From: Symbiodinium microadriaticum
Lineage: Eukaryota > Sar > Dinophyceae > Suessiales > Symbiodiniaceae
Length of the DNA: 64,000 nt
Assembly (NCBI GenBank): GCA_001939145.1
Contig: LSRX01000537.1
Coordinates: 274,313 to 338,312, forward strand
Direction: 5' to 3'
The stretch's first letter is position 1, and each line of letters opens with the position of its first letter. The position numbers and the translations under genes are program-made. Under the pieces are notes generated by a model. That model saw nothing but the letters and a program-made list of their open reading frames with translations. It was not told where the DNA came from and made no database searches. Positions 54,301-64,000 of this stretch are shown piece after piece.

Positions 54301-54564
54301 GGGAAGAGGGGATGAAGAGCTGGGCTTCCACGGACAGTATTTCAATGCACCGTCGTGCCGTTCTTTGGAACCAGACCGCCCAGACCTTCTCACGCACTAG
54401 CGTCTTACAGGACACCGACTCGACGCAACCCCTTTGCCCAAAGACGGCACACGGAAAAGCTGACAACCACAGAGCCCAAGTGCCTTTAAGCCCTCAGACA
54501 GCTCACAACTTGATCTGCGGCTGCTGCGGCTTTGCCTAGCTACTTCGCAGCGGTGGCCCGCGTA

Positions 54565-54655
54565 CATAGACCCTCCATCTACCCTCTATTTGACCCTGGG
54601 TAACCCTTATTTGGGACCATCTACCCCTACTTGAAGGGTACAAGGAGGGTCCTGG
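54565..54655. repeat. Family E element
   Basis: TA on both sides. Confidence 0.75.
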
Positions 54656-55378
54656 TAGTTGCAGGGGCGCAGTGGGCTGCCGCCCTTTGCATCTTCAAGG
54701 AGCTCTGTCGGGGTCTGCCGCTCGGCGCGAAGTTGGAAATGCCTCCCCTAGCTTTGCACTCCACGCGGTCTTGACCGCGACCAGTCACACACCAGAGCCA
54801 AAGAATGCAAAGGGAAGGCTCGAAACATCCTATCGCCAGGCCCTGCCGTGTTCTGAGGGGTATCACTTCGCATCTTCGGGAGTCAACTGCACGCACGAGC
54901 CAGAAGTCGGATGCCCATGTTGTCGCCTCCGCCAGTCAGTGCATAGCTTTGCCTCTTGTAGTTAACCGCTTTTCCAAGGTTTGTCCGGGTTGAGGTCACG
55001 GGATGCCTCAGCCATGTCTCTCATGTCAAAAAATCCCATCGCCAGAACACCAAGGAATTAAGCACGGATTTGCCCTGCGTCCCCTCCGCTCGGTATAGAC
55101 GGCGGCACCAAGGTGCAAGAACGCGCGAAGTCCATATCCTGATCGAACCCGAAACTTTCAAGTTGACCTTAGACCTGACGAAGAGTGCCTCGACGAACTC
55201 GTCAGCCGCCACGAAAGTGCATGGCCCCATGGCCTCTTTTTGGTTGTTACTTTAGCACCCTAGGCCCTAAAAACCTAAACCCTAAAACCCTAAACCCCAA
55301 AGTATCAGCTCTTCTCCTAGGCGCCCGGACCGGGTGGCCCGTCACGCCGCCGTATCTGCTGCAAGCAGAGGAGGCAGT

Positions 55379-55497
55379 CCCAGAGAGCCCAATATACCCT
55401 TCAAATAAGGCATATATACCTTACATTATAGGGGCCTTAATATTATGATTTAAGGTGTATATTCCTGAATTAGGGGGGTATCTTGGGCTCTCTGTGG
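55379..55497. repeat. Family A element
   Basis: Complete, right tip CTCTCTGTGG. Confidence 0.75.
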
Positions 55498-55568
55498 TCT
55501 TCTTGTGGCCTAGCGGCTTCAGGGCCTCTGCGTGGTTGAGTTTCAGTTTCCAGGCGTGGTGGAAATCA

Positions 55569-55816
55569 GATCAAGAGTTTCGGGACAAAAATCAAAGTTG
55601 AGATTAGTGCGCGCGGGGACTCTGCGGAAGGTGACAAGCATGTGGTGTTAGGTTGTGCAAGCTTGCTGTGGATCAAAGACCTCGTCACCCAGTGTGCGAA
55701 GGCAGTTCCGGACTTGCCCGAACTCGAAGATAGGAGGTTCCTAAACCTCACCCCACCGAAGCGCGAAGCTTCCCCAGCTTGCGAATCCTCGGAGCCAGCA
55801 GTTCTGCATGTTTGGT
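55569..55816 (+). CDS. Hypothetical exon
   Basis: An open stretch of about 82 codons starts after ATCAG and includes HVVLGCASLLWIKDLVTQ and an acidic, proline-containing tail. A good donor (TTTG/GTGAGG) lies at its end. I do not recognise the family. Confidence 0.45.
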
Positions 55817-56617
55817 GAGGCTGGAAGCTGGCCGTGTCCATGGACTTCGACGGCTTCGCAGAGTCAGGTGCGCACGGCTTTCAGAAGAGTCGATACGAAG
55901 CTTTCACGTTGGCTTCGTGGTACCCCCAAACCATTCCTGATCCCTCGCGACACCATGCTAAAACCTTGCAGCAGCCCGGGAACCGCCACAGGTGGCGGGG
56001 GCTCGCACTTTCTTACCTGGCGCCGCAGCCTCGTCACGATGCAGGCTAAGGCTGACGACGGTTCTTTTGCCAAGTTGCGCCGGCGGTCATTTGGAAGAGG
56101 TGATAGCAATCCGTATGCAACGTTGCAGCACCTGCGGCCACACGCGGCCATCGATTTCTCATGACGTCGATGTGTTGTTGAACTTCGCTGTAAGTTGCCC
56201 GCTGTTTTTGAGTTCAGCCGGGCAGTCCGGGAGAGAGGTAAATTTGAGGAGCGAGACTTAAGTATGCATTGACAGCCTTGCTTCACTCCCCGAATGCTGG
56301 CAGATGGAGCCTGCGGCCGTCAGCACCGCCATCCGGCAAGTGGGCCGCGAGGGGGAATGGAAGGTAGCTCGGGGGTGGGAGTAGGGGCTTAAGGGTCTAG
56401 TTAGCTGATTGCGCGGCTCCGGGATCCGGGGGACTCGCATGAGGCATGCAGTGAGGCCTCTGATCTAAAAAGCTCGACACGGGGCAACGATGGCCCGGCT
56501 TCTTTCGGACGAGCTGAGTTCGGGTGTTTCATTTTCTGCTGGCATCACAGAGATGCAAGTCGGCTTCATTGAGTACGCTACGAGGACGTATTTAGACCAC
56601 TATACCGATACCTCCGA

Positions 56618-56802
56618 AAGCCCTAAACCCTAAAGCTTAAACCCTAAACCCTAAACCGATACCATACCTCCAAAAAACTGCGGAACCGCAACCTCGAGCC
56701 GAACCCTAGCAGGGCTTTAGGTTCGGACAGAGCTGGGCGACTGGAATCCTTGCCCTTAGGGTTTAGGGTTTCGGATTTAGGGGTTTAGGGGTTTAGGGTT
56801 TA
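56618..56802. repeat. Opposed telomere-like arrays
   Basis: CCCTAAA at 56618-56662 and TTTAGGG at 56756-56802. Confidence 0.65.
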
Positions 56803-57000
56803 GTGAAGGTCGCAGGCCCATTGCTTGCTCGCTTGCGGCAATCCAGCGCTGAGGCGGAGCATGTGAAGTACGTGTCACGTATGTCGAGGTTATATATGGC
56901 TCAGGGCCACTGGATCGGTCCTGGGATGTGTCTCTCATGTGGGGAGGGGGGGCGGAGGGGGGACGGGGGCGGGATGAAGGTCGAAGTGCTTTCTCCTTGA

Positions 57001-57237
57001 CGGCAGATCGGAAGCGGACTTGGCGTCTTCATTGATTTTTCGGATGTTGTTGGCCTTCCGACGCATCAAACCCGAGGACATGGCCCCTTTGGCAAGACTC
57101 GTGTGCGCTGGGAGGCGGATGTCGTCGTCTACAATGCCACAAGCACGGCCTGCGGCCTGGTCCGACGATGGCAGCAGGCCATGGGTTGGTTGTGCCTCGG
57201 ACTTTGGGACGACGAAGACCGTCTGCAACGACAGTAG
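57001..57237 (+). CDS. PPR-repeat exon
   Basis: An open stretch of 78 codons contains ADVVVYNATSTACGLVRRW, a good PPR helix pair, followed by QQAM. It ends at TAG; a donor before the CAG-rich tract that follows is likely. No start codon is needed if it is an internal exon. Splice ends were not resolved. Confidence 0.55.
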   Translation, partial: RQIGSGLGVFIDFSDVVGLPTHQTRGHGPFGKTRVRWEADVVVYNATSTACGLVRRWQQAMGWLCLGLWDDEDRLQRQ

Positions 57238-57239
57238 CG

Positions 57240-57395
57240 CCAGCAACCACAACCACACCCACAGCAACAGCATCAGCATCAGCAGCAACAACACTACGAC
57301 GACCACGACGACGACGACAACAGCAACCGCACCAGCATCAGCACCAGCAGCAGCAGCAGCAGCAGCCGCAGCAGCAGCAGCAACAACATCGCTCC
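57240..57395. repeat. CAG/CAA/ACG-rich tract
   Basis: Imperfect triplets following a PPR exon. Reads as polyglutamine, polyserine or polythreonine depending on frame; coding status unknown. Confidence 0.8.
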
Positions 57396-57954
57396 AACAC
57401 AATGCAGACCCGCAAAACGGTTGCATCGTTGCGGTGTTTCTTGTGGGTGATCTGCCGACAGCCTCCGCGTTTTTGCTTATGAGGTTTCGCGCCTGCCATT
57501 CTGACGTTTCGCAAAGGCCGAAAACGAAGGTATTTACGACGGTTTCCAATCTTCGTGGTCTCGAATGTTCTTTTTCCACAGAGACGCAGCCAGAGACAAA
57601 TCCTGGAATTTTCTGCCCGGGTGCGTGAAAACAATGCAACTTGCGATGCGGCTGCATCCATGTTGCGACCCATGTACAGATGTCGGAAGTCGGTATTTAC
57701 CGTGCTTCTGCGCTTGTTGCACGTAGTTGTCTCGGAAATGTTCCTATCCTGTTCAACAACGACAACAACATCATCATGGACAACATGAAAAACATGGACA
57801 GCACGAACCCATGAACAATAACAAGTTCAACATACAGCAGCATAGGCCATGATCTACATTGATGTTGATCACAACACATGCAAGCATAAAAGGAGCGACG
57901 GCCGGCCGATACCCCTTTCCTCGGCGTTTGCCTCGCAAGGGTGTCTGCAGGCCT

Positions 57955-58147
57955 AATAAAGAGGCCTTAATGATTGCCTACACTATTTTGGGGGTTCCTT
58001 ATCAAAGTTATAGTATAATATACCCCACAACCCTATTCTAATTATGGAGGCTACTATACTATATTACAGGGGTATATTCTACTAAACTTATAATAAGGAA
58101 TCCCTAAAACCCTATTCTACCTATTCTAAGTATTGAGGCCCCCAAAC
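57955..58147. repeat. Two family D units
   Basis: 57955-58055 and 58058-58147, just upstream of a PPR exon. Confidence 0.65.
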
Positions 58148-58180
58148 TAGCAGCCGAGGTCGCGGCAGCGTCCCTCCCAG

Positions 58181-58255
58181 CTGCGGCCAAGCGCCGTGTC
58201 GCTGGGCGCTTTGCTCTCGGCCTGTGAGCGGAGCTCGAGTTGGCAGGCAATTCAG
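58181..58255 (+). CDS. PPR-repeat exon
   Basis: After the acceptor-like CTCCCAG the frame reads PSAVSLGALLSACERSSSW then QAIQ, which matches a PPR repeat. It lies between two D-type elements upstream and an A element that begins 3 bp downstream, so it is an exon island bounded by repeats. Confidence 0.55.
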
Positions 58256-58258
58256 AAG

Positions 58259-58433
58259 CCCAGAAAGCCCATTACCTCTTCCATAAGGAATATAGCATAA
58301 ATAATAGGTGCCTTAATATTAGATGATTTCAGGTTTGATTAAGGAATATATACCTTAAGTTATAGGCGTCTTAACATTATATGAGTTAAGGTATTATATG
58401 TTCCGGAATGAAGGGGTTAGTTGGGCTCCTGGG
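58259..58433. repeat. Family A element, two cores
   Basis: Begins 3 bp after a PPR exon; right end GGGCTCCTGGG. Confidence 0.7.
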
Positions 58434-58454
58434 CCTTTGAGAAGGGACCGGGAG

Positions 58455-58582
58455 GTTTAGGGGCCTAGGGCTTTAGGGATTAACAGTTTAGGGACTTAGG
58501 GATTTAGGGGGTTTAGGGGTTGAGGGTTTTAGGGGTGTGGGGATTTGAGGATTTAGGATTGAGGGTCTAGGGTTCTAGGTCT
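58455..58582. repeat. Telomere-like TTTAGGG block, degenerate
   Basis: GATTTAGGG and GTTTAGGGG variants. Confidence 0.65.
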
Positions 58583-59413
58583 CTGCGAGAAGGTGGCCCT
58601 GGCGAATCTGGAGGCGCGGACGGCTCAGGAAATGAGCGTGGCGGCCGCCGGTGCTGCCATCAGCACGCCTGCCGGCTGAAGTTTCCCAAACCCCTAGACC
58701 CTAAACCCTTTCGAGCGGCCTTGGGGTGGAGGGTTTTGGGGGGTTTGCAAGCTCGCACTCCGATGGCATGGGACGAGTCGGCGAGTTGAGGGTACTTGTC
58801 TTCAACATTAGACCATTACATGACTTCACATGTCCTTGATGGAAACAAGGAACTAGTGGTTGGCAATGGTTTCCCAGATTGAATCACTGTAGACCCCCAT
58901 AGGCAGATCCTGTATAACCGCAATAAGTCAAGATATCAACAAACCTCAGAAGGGCCTGCTCGCCACTCACACCGGGATTGTTGGGGGATTTCGACTTTGC
59001 CAATCAGGATGAGGACAATCTCAGAAGGGTGGTCCAGTGGTGCTCAATGTAGAGCCTGGTGGTGGACTTGACTTTCTCGAAGCTTTCAATGCCCTAAACT
59101 GGAGAGGTGTGTGAAGGGCGACCAGTGGCTGCGGGCCTTGTGCCTTCACGACGCACTGTGGGCCATGACCCGCACCAGCCAGGCGTGGGCTAAAGTGATT
59201 GAAGCTTCGGACCTGTGATTTATCACGGGACTAAACTTGTGCAGTTTAAAAGTTCGAAATTCGGGCATTTAGGTTGAGAGCTTTAGTGAACTGTACCAGA
59301 ACGCGGAATCATGGCCCTACTTGGCAAGTCACGGCTTGGCTGCGGGATCTGCTAACCTGCAGAACCTCGGACCTTCAGCCCGTGTATTGCTTGAAGGTGC
59401 CGTCAGGTAAGTA

Positions 59414-59516
59414 CCCATAGGCCCCTAAGTAGTTCCTTTTTGGGACTACCTTATAGGATGTATGTATATATATATATATATAAACCATAAAAAGGAACTA
59501 CTTAGGGGCCTATGGG
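59414..59516. repeat. Family C element at an intron start
   Basis: Complete with a (TA)n centre; TA on both sides; preceded by CAG/GTAAG, a donor-like site. Confidence 0.8.
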
Positions 59517-59642
59517 TACTGTCCCAGACATGCAACTCAAAGTCCTCACAAAGCACCAGACAACTTGAAAAGTGCGCAAGCCGCCTCGACAAGCCGCCCC
59601 CTGAACACCCACGCATCAGCCTGCTTTGGCTTCGGCCATCAG

Positions 59643-59690
59643 GTGTGCTGCAATGCAGTTCTCAGCGCCTGCGAGGAGAAGTCCGGGTTT
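59643..59690 (+). CDS. PPR-repeat exon fragment
   Basis: VCCNAVLSACEEKSG follows the acceptor-like GGCCATCAG. The preceding intron begins with GTAAGT at 59408 directly before a family-C palindrome, so that element lies at the 5' end of a conventional intron. Confidence 0.5.
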
Positions 59691-59979
59691 TTGGGGCTCA
59701 TATTGGGCACAGGATCTCTAGGGACTCCTGGTGGGTCTAGTCGATGGCGGCGTCGCAGACGGTGGGTACAAGTCTTGGGGCAAGAGGTGAACGTTCCGCC
59801 ACTCTTTGACACTTTGTCCAAGTGTTTCCGGTGAGTGTTTCTGGCAGGGTTGAGCTAGAGCCGCAGAAGACGCTCGGCAGCGGCAGCGTTACTGCTAGAT
59901 TGTCTTTCGTCGTACAGAGGGCGTCTGCACTGACCTTGACGCTTCGGATCTCTAGGACATTCCCGGACTGTGGGAGTAC

Positions 59980-60086
59980 CCAGAGAGCCCAATACCCCTT
60001 AATTGAGGAATATACCTTAAATCATACTATTAAGGCCCCTGTAATTTAAGGTATATTCCATATTTAAGGGGTATTGGGCTCTCTGG
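59980..60086. repeat. Family A element
   Basis: Complete; imperfect longer flank similarity (ACTGTGGGAGTA and ACTGTAGGAATA). Confidence 0.8.
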
Positions 60087-60092
60087 ACTGTA

Positions 60093-60632
60093 GGAATATG
60101 ACTGCAGGCACTCAGGGCTCTCAGCAGATCTTTTACACTAATGTCTGCAGCTGTCAACCTAGACCCTCCCTCTATCCTCTATTAGACCCTAAGTACCCCT
60201 TTTTGGGGGACCATACCCCGCTAATTGAGGGTACAAGGAGGGTCCTGGAAGACGGCGGCCCCGTTTCAGTGCCACTTTGCAAAACGATCTGACGGTAGCG
60301 TGGTGTCCTACCAATCCTCGAGTTCTAAGGCCGCTTGCAGACGGGCTCGAATTCCCCAGAGACCCCAATACCCCTTAAATAAGGAATACATACCTTAAAT
60401 TCTAGGGGCCTTAATATTATATGATTTAAGGCAATTTAAGGTATATTCCTTAATTAAGGGGTATTGGGCTCTCTGGGTCGTGCACAGCAGCCGAAGCCGC
60501 AAATTTGCTTTATAGCAAAGTCGCCAACAAGCCATCGCCAAGCTGAGCATGGGTTGATTGTATTTTCGCAGTTCTCGAAAATGGGTTTCCAAGAGAAGCA
60601 GAACTTTTCTAGGAGCGCCCCTGCGTAGTTCC
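60093..60632 (+). CDS. Coding island split by an E and an A element (possible PPR-type)
   Basis: As genomic DNA this is three open segments: 60093-60157, 60249-60354 and 60478-60632. Deleting the E element (60158-60248, AA flanks) and the A element (60355-60477, TC flanks), each with one flank copy, gives one frame of 103 codons ending at a TAG. It includes GSVVSYQSSSSKAACRRAR, which resembles a degenerate PPR repeat. In any frame the elements themselves carry stops. Family assignment is weak; the joint frame is the main evidence. Confidence 0.45.
60158..60248. repeat. Family E element
   Basis: AA on both sides; splits the island at 60093. Confidence 0.8.
60355..60477. repeat. Family A element
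   Basis: Complete; TC on both sides; removal restores the island at 60093. Confidence 0.85.
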
Positions 60633-60744
60633 AATTGTCAGGAGCAGCTCCCCGCCCTGTGCGACAAGACATTCGAAACATCGGTTTGATGGGTACCTTG
60701 AACTGTGTGAGCCGGAATTGAAATCCCTTCAATCCCCTCACAAA

Positions 60745-60881
60745 CCCAGAGAGCCCAATACCCCTTAATCAAGGAATATACCTTAAATTATAGTGGCCTT
60801 GACCTTAAATTATAGGGGCCTTAATACTATCTGATTTAAGGTATATATTCCCTAATTAAGGGGTTAGTTGGGCTCTCTGGG
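60745..60881. repeat. Family A element
   Basis: Complete; flanks AA and TA. Confidence 0.8.
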
Positions 60882-60911
60882 TATTCCACTCTTGGATACA
60901 ACTTTCAGGAG

Positions 60912-61015
60912 GGTGCAGCCTGGCGCCTGGCTCTCGTTTTCTTGGAGGCGTGGAGGTTGCCAGTGACTCATTGGGGCTTTTTTCGGGTTTTCGAATGCTT
61001 CAAGACCCAGAGAGC
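60912..61015 (+). CDS. PPR-like exon
   Basis: After TTTCAG the frame reads EGAAWRLALVFLEAW and continues to the A element at 61016. The AWRLALxxLE pattern is typical of the second helix of dinoflagellate PPR repeats. A second open frame overlaps it, so the frame choice is uncertain. Confidence 0.45.
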
Positions 61016-61116
61016 CCAATACCCCTTAATTAAGGAATATACCTCAAATCATAATATGAAGGCCCCTATAATGTAAAGTATGTTCCTTATTTAAGGGGTT
61101 TCTTGGGCTCACTGGG
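61016..61116. repeat. Family A element
   Basis: Complete; GA on both sides; follows the PPR-like exon 60912. Confidence 0.8.
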
Positions 61117-61290
61117 GATGAGATGATCCGAAACACATGTTTGTTTCTTGGATGATAAGGCCTTTCGCAGCCAGCCAGGGAAGAGATCTTCACAACACTG
61201 CCGACATCGCCCACAGTAGCTCGCCCAGCCCGGCTGCTTGATTCAACTCCCTGTCTACAACCTCAGATCGGGAGAAAGGAGCTAGTAGTG

Positions 61291-61414
61291 CAGGAGTTCC
61301 CTCTTCGGCGGTTGTGTGCCGACCTTGTCGCCTGCAACGCGGCACTGAGTGCTGCAGAGAAGGGCGGCCGCTGGCGCGCGGCGTGGCTGGGCTGCATGTT
61401 CCGTTGTCAAAGCT
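61291..61414 (+). CDS. PPR-repeat exon
   Basis: The frame reads RLCADLVACNAALSAAEKGG then RWRAAW, a clear PPR repeat (ADLVACNAALSAAEKG). It starts after a TGCAG acceptor-like site and runs to a TGA, with a donor probably before that. Confidence 0.65.
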
Positions 61415-61617
61415 GAGTGGAAAGGGTAGGCAAGAGCGGTTGTACTTCGAGTGCCAATGGTCACTGAAAGTTAGGCTGACATGGACGGGGCATGATTTCC
61501 TCCCGGTGTAGGCGACATTTCACTGTGGATGCGTGCTGTTTGTGAGGAGTGACAGCACGAACGTGGGTTTGAGGGCTCAGTCTTGTGGCCTGGGATAGTT
61601 TTACATGTGGGTAGTTC

Positions 61618-61703
61618 TCTAAACTAGTGTCCCCTTTTTAGGCACCCTTATAAAAAGGACCCCAAAAGGCCCCAAAAGGGACCCCAATTTAGAGAACTAC
61701 CCA
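61618..61703. repeat. Family F element
   Basis: Complete; TG on both sides. Confidence 0.8.
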
Positions 61704-61864
61704 TGTCCATTGTAGTATTTCGGGGCCGAAGATGATTGAGGCACGGGGCTTCCGGATGTCGTGGCACCCCACATGTTCAGAGAGCCCCGAAGCATGCCTC
61801 AGTTCTATATTTTACATATGGGCTGCGAGGGCTTTGGAGCTCAGATCATGCACGAAACGCACGT

Positions 61865-61949
61865 GGTCCCTTTTAGGGGCCTTGTTTTTTATATGGGTGC
61901 CGTACTATATTGGGGACCTAAGAAGGACCCTGATTTAGAGAACTACCCA
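61865..61949. repeat. Family F element, left tip lost
   Basis: Right arm and centre retained. Confidence 0.6.
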
Positions 61950-62240
61950 CAAGCAGGAACCGAGCCATGTCTCGCATAGACGATTGCTGCTTCAATGTTT
62001 GCTTCCTCGTGGTTGAAACCGACCCAGGTTGGTGTTGTTCTCCGCCTTGGACGGTCGTTCCGTGACTCCGGATGTGCCTCTTCAAAGCAATCCCGTGAGG
62101 GTGACGGGCCGGACGAGCATAACGGTTCTTAGTTGCTGACAGCAGGGGTCCTTGGCTTCAGAGGTTTCAATTCGTGCTACCGTTTTGGCTGCGTCTGGTA
62201 CGAAGATCCAAGAAACAACTTGGAGAAGTGGGCCGACCAA

Positions 62241-62287
62241 GGTGATCACGTACAGCTCGGTGATGCGTGCATGTGGGAGATGCAGGC
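62241..62287 (+). CDS. PPR-repeat exon fragment
   Basis: Between CCAAG and a GC-type donor (CAG/GCAAGC) the frame reads VITYSSVMRACGRC, matching the first helix of a PPR repeat. Confidence 0.5.
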
Positions 62288-62783
62288 AAGCTGGGGTCCA
62301 AGGGTTGCCAAGCGATTGGGCACAGAGTTTGCGTTCTACATGGCTGCAAATGTTTTCGAATTGCCTGTCCACGACTTTCCATTGGACTACTCTAAGACTC
62401 GGACATGTCTGGGAAGATGCCGACAGTTAGTGTGACACTGCCAATAATCAGACAAAGAATGGTCACTAGTCGGTGCTGAGGGAGTATGCTGTTTGATCAA
62501 CCCATGTTTGGAAGCGTCGTCAGTTGCGTCATGTTCTCCGACATCCTGCCCACCTCCATTTGCTGAAAGCCCGTCTCAACAGCGCACACACACAGGCTGT
62601 GGCAGCAGGTATTGTCTTTGATGGAGGCTCGCAAGATCTTGCAAGAGCTTGCATGTTTCTGCCCTTCAGACGTTGATCATGTTGGCGGCAAGCTACTTCA
62701 CGAAGCTTGTGACTCCATGCGTTCGTAGCACTGTGAACTTATCTTTGTGTCCCTTGCATTTAAGCCAGGACCTGCTGCGGAGC

Positions 62784-62852
62784 TCAACGGAGGGAAATGT
62801 CATCACATCGGAGGTGGCAGTCACTGCGTGTGTCCTGGCAGATGGAGTCTGA
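62784..62852 (+). CDS. PPR-repeat exon fragment
   Basis: EGNVITSEVAVTACVLADGV then stop. The NVIT...AVTAC spacing fits a PPR repeat. With 57001-62287 it may belong to one multi-exon PPR gene on the + strand. Confidence 0.4.
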   Translation, partial: STEGNVITSEVAVTACVLADGV

Positions 62853-62859
62853 GTCTGCG

Positions 62860-64000
62860 GGTCAGATGTATAACTGTTCGAGTTGCCACCACATGCAATC
62901 ATAAATTTCCCAGGTTCTGTCGAACTTGAAGGGCTCCAACCGGTGCATACGTGGTATGCAGTTAGAAGACAGAACAGAAGAAGGAAGTTCCACCGGCCGC
63001 TGCTTAGCGGGGCCCGCCCAAAAAAGGCGCCGAGCGCGCCCACCATACGAATTACCAGCAGGCGCTGACTGAGACCAGCTGAGTCCCCGTTGGCGATACC
63101 AGGACCGCAAGCGCTGCCAGCTGATCGTCTCCACGACCCTTCGTCTCTTCATCGGTCCGACAGGGCGCTCGCGCCATCTTGCTTCAAAGGCCTTTCGCCA
63201 AGGGGGAGTCTCCCCCGTCTTAAGCCGATCGGATGGCGGGTGTTCTTAGCAGCTTGAGGGCAAGGTGTCCGAAAGCTGCTTAGCTGCCTTCGCGGCTCTG
63301 TGCTGCCGCTTCTCCTGGCTGTCCGCTTCTCCTCAGTGGGGTCCCAGTCCAAGCCGCTGCCAGGCTCGAGCGCAAAGCCGAAACCACACTGATTAAGCAA
63401 GCCGGAAGCACGGCGGGCCTCTGCAAGGGAAACGGCTTGGGCGCGGCCATGGGCTCCTGTTGCAACTTTCCGGTCCGAGACAGAAATCAGACTTAGCTGA
63501 GACGTTCCGCAGCATTGTTCGTAGATGTTGAGGCCTGACAGGCACGTTGGAGGCTCCGATGTGCCAGGGTGAAATTGGCGAAGCCGAGGTGACATGGGCC
63601 GACAGTTCAGGACTCTCCTGGAGCTCCTGTCGCTGCTGCCAAGTGGGGGCTTGGTGGCTGCAGCGGCTGGGAAAAAAGCGGGGTTTCTGCAACAAGCNGG
63701 GGGTCTGAGGTTCTGGGATTTGGGACTCCCGCTGCATAGCTGTAGAAGCCATCTTCGGCACACGAAGGACGAAGTAATCATATGTTTGGGAAGTTCTGCT
63801 GAACCTACATGACCAAATACCTGCTGTTTTTCAGCTATAGGTTTTTGCAGAGATCCCTGCCCGACGCCGAAGTCGTCATAATCACTGACCACATCCTGCA
63901 ACTCGCGCCAGCAGCTCCGACTGAAGTTGCAAGCAGCAAGCCTTCGGTTTAGAGGAACACGACGAAGACGGTAAACAACACAGATGATTGCTGGTGCTTT
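62860..64000. other. Right end of the window
   Basis: A 250-codon - strand ORF (63149-63901) and overlapping + strand ORFs, interrupted by an N at 63698. No motif recognised. Confidence 0.35.

Noticed and set aside
1..64000. CRISPR array
   Set aside because: The regular repeats are palindromic elements or microsatellites with no uniform spacers, and the genome is eukaryotic.
1..64000. DinoSL leader relics, tRNA or rRNA genes
   Set aside because: None seen by eye; a GGCTCAAG word in the LTRs is too short to count.

Overview
The window reads as nuclear DNA of a dinoflagellate, most likely a Symbiodiniaceae-type alga. Supporting signs are interspersed TTTAGGG/CCCTAAA telomere-type repeats, a ubiquitin-like/ankyrin gene of a kind common in those genomes, short PPR-repeat exons, introns with GT, GC and GA donors, an intact Ty1/copia element with a CCCH plus CCHC Gag, and coding signal on the + strand only. 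No homology search was possible, so the species call is inference.

Layout. 1-29 kb: no long conventional gene. Telomere-like blocks, microsatellites and many 80-250 bp palindromic elements alternate with short coding-like islands. 29,593-39,742: a complete young LTR retrotransposon (396-bp LTRs with 3 mismatches, TATTA flanks, one uninterrupted ORF of 3,154 codons). 40.4-45.2 kb: a multi-exon gene for an N-terminal ubiquitin-like domain followed by ankyrin repeats, about one repeat per exon. 45-64 kb: more islands, several of them PPR-repeat exons, again separated by palindromic elements.

The most interesting signal is the set of palindromes. At least ten families (A to J here) have long terminal inverted repeats and no coding capacity. 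Most complete copies are flanked by a 2-bp direct repeat (any dinucleotide in A, B, E and mostly F; TA in C, D, G and J). At many sites, deleting the element plus one copy of the 2-bp repeat joins the flanking open frames in phase. Loci where two elements are removed this way and a single frame of about 70-120 codons is restored are 8.25-8.95 kb, 12.1-12.5 kb, 25.8-26.2 kb and 60.1-60.6 kb. This suggests introner-like elements, or intron-like elements removed at unusual boundaries. Because this DNA is GC-rich and several frames are often open at once, transcript evidence is needed before any single joint is accepted.

The retrotransposon replicates through its own Gag-Pol. The Ubl-ankyrin and PPR pieces look like host genes. 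Nothing suggests that the window as a whole forms an operon or pathway.
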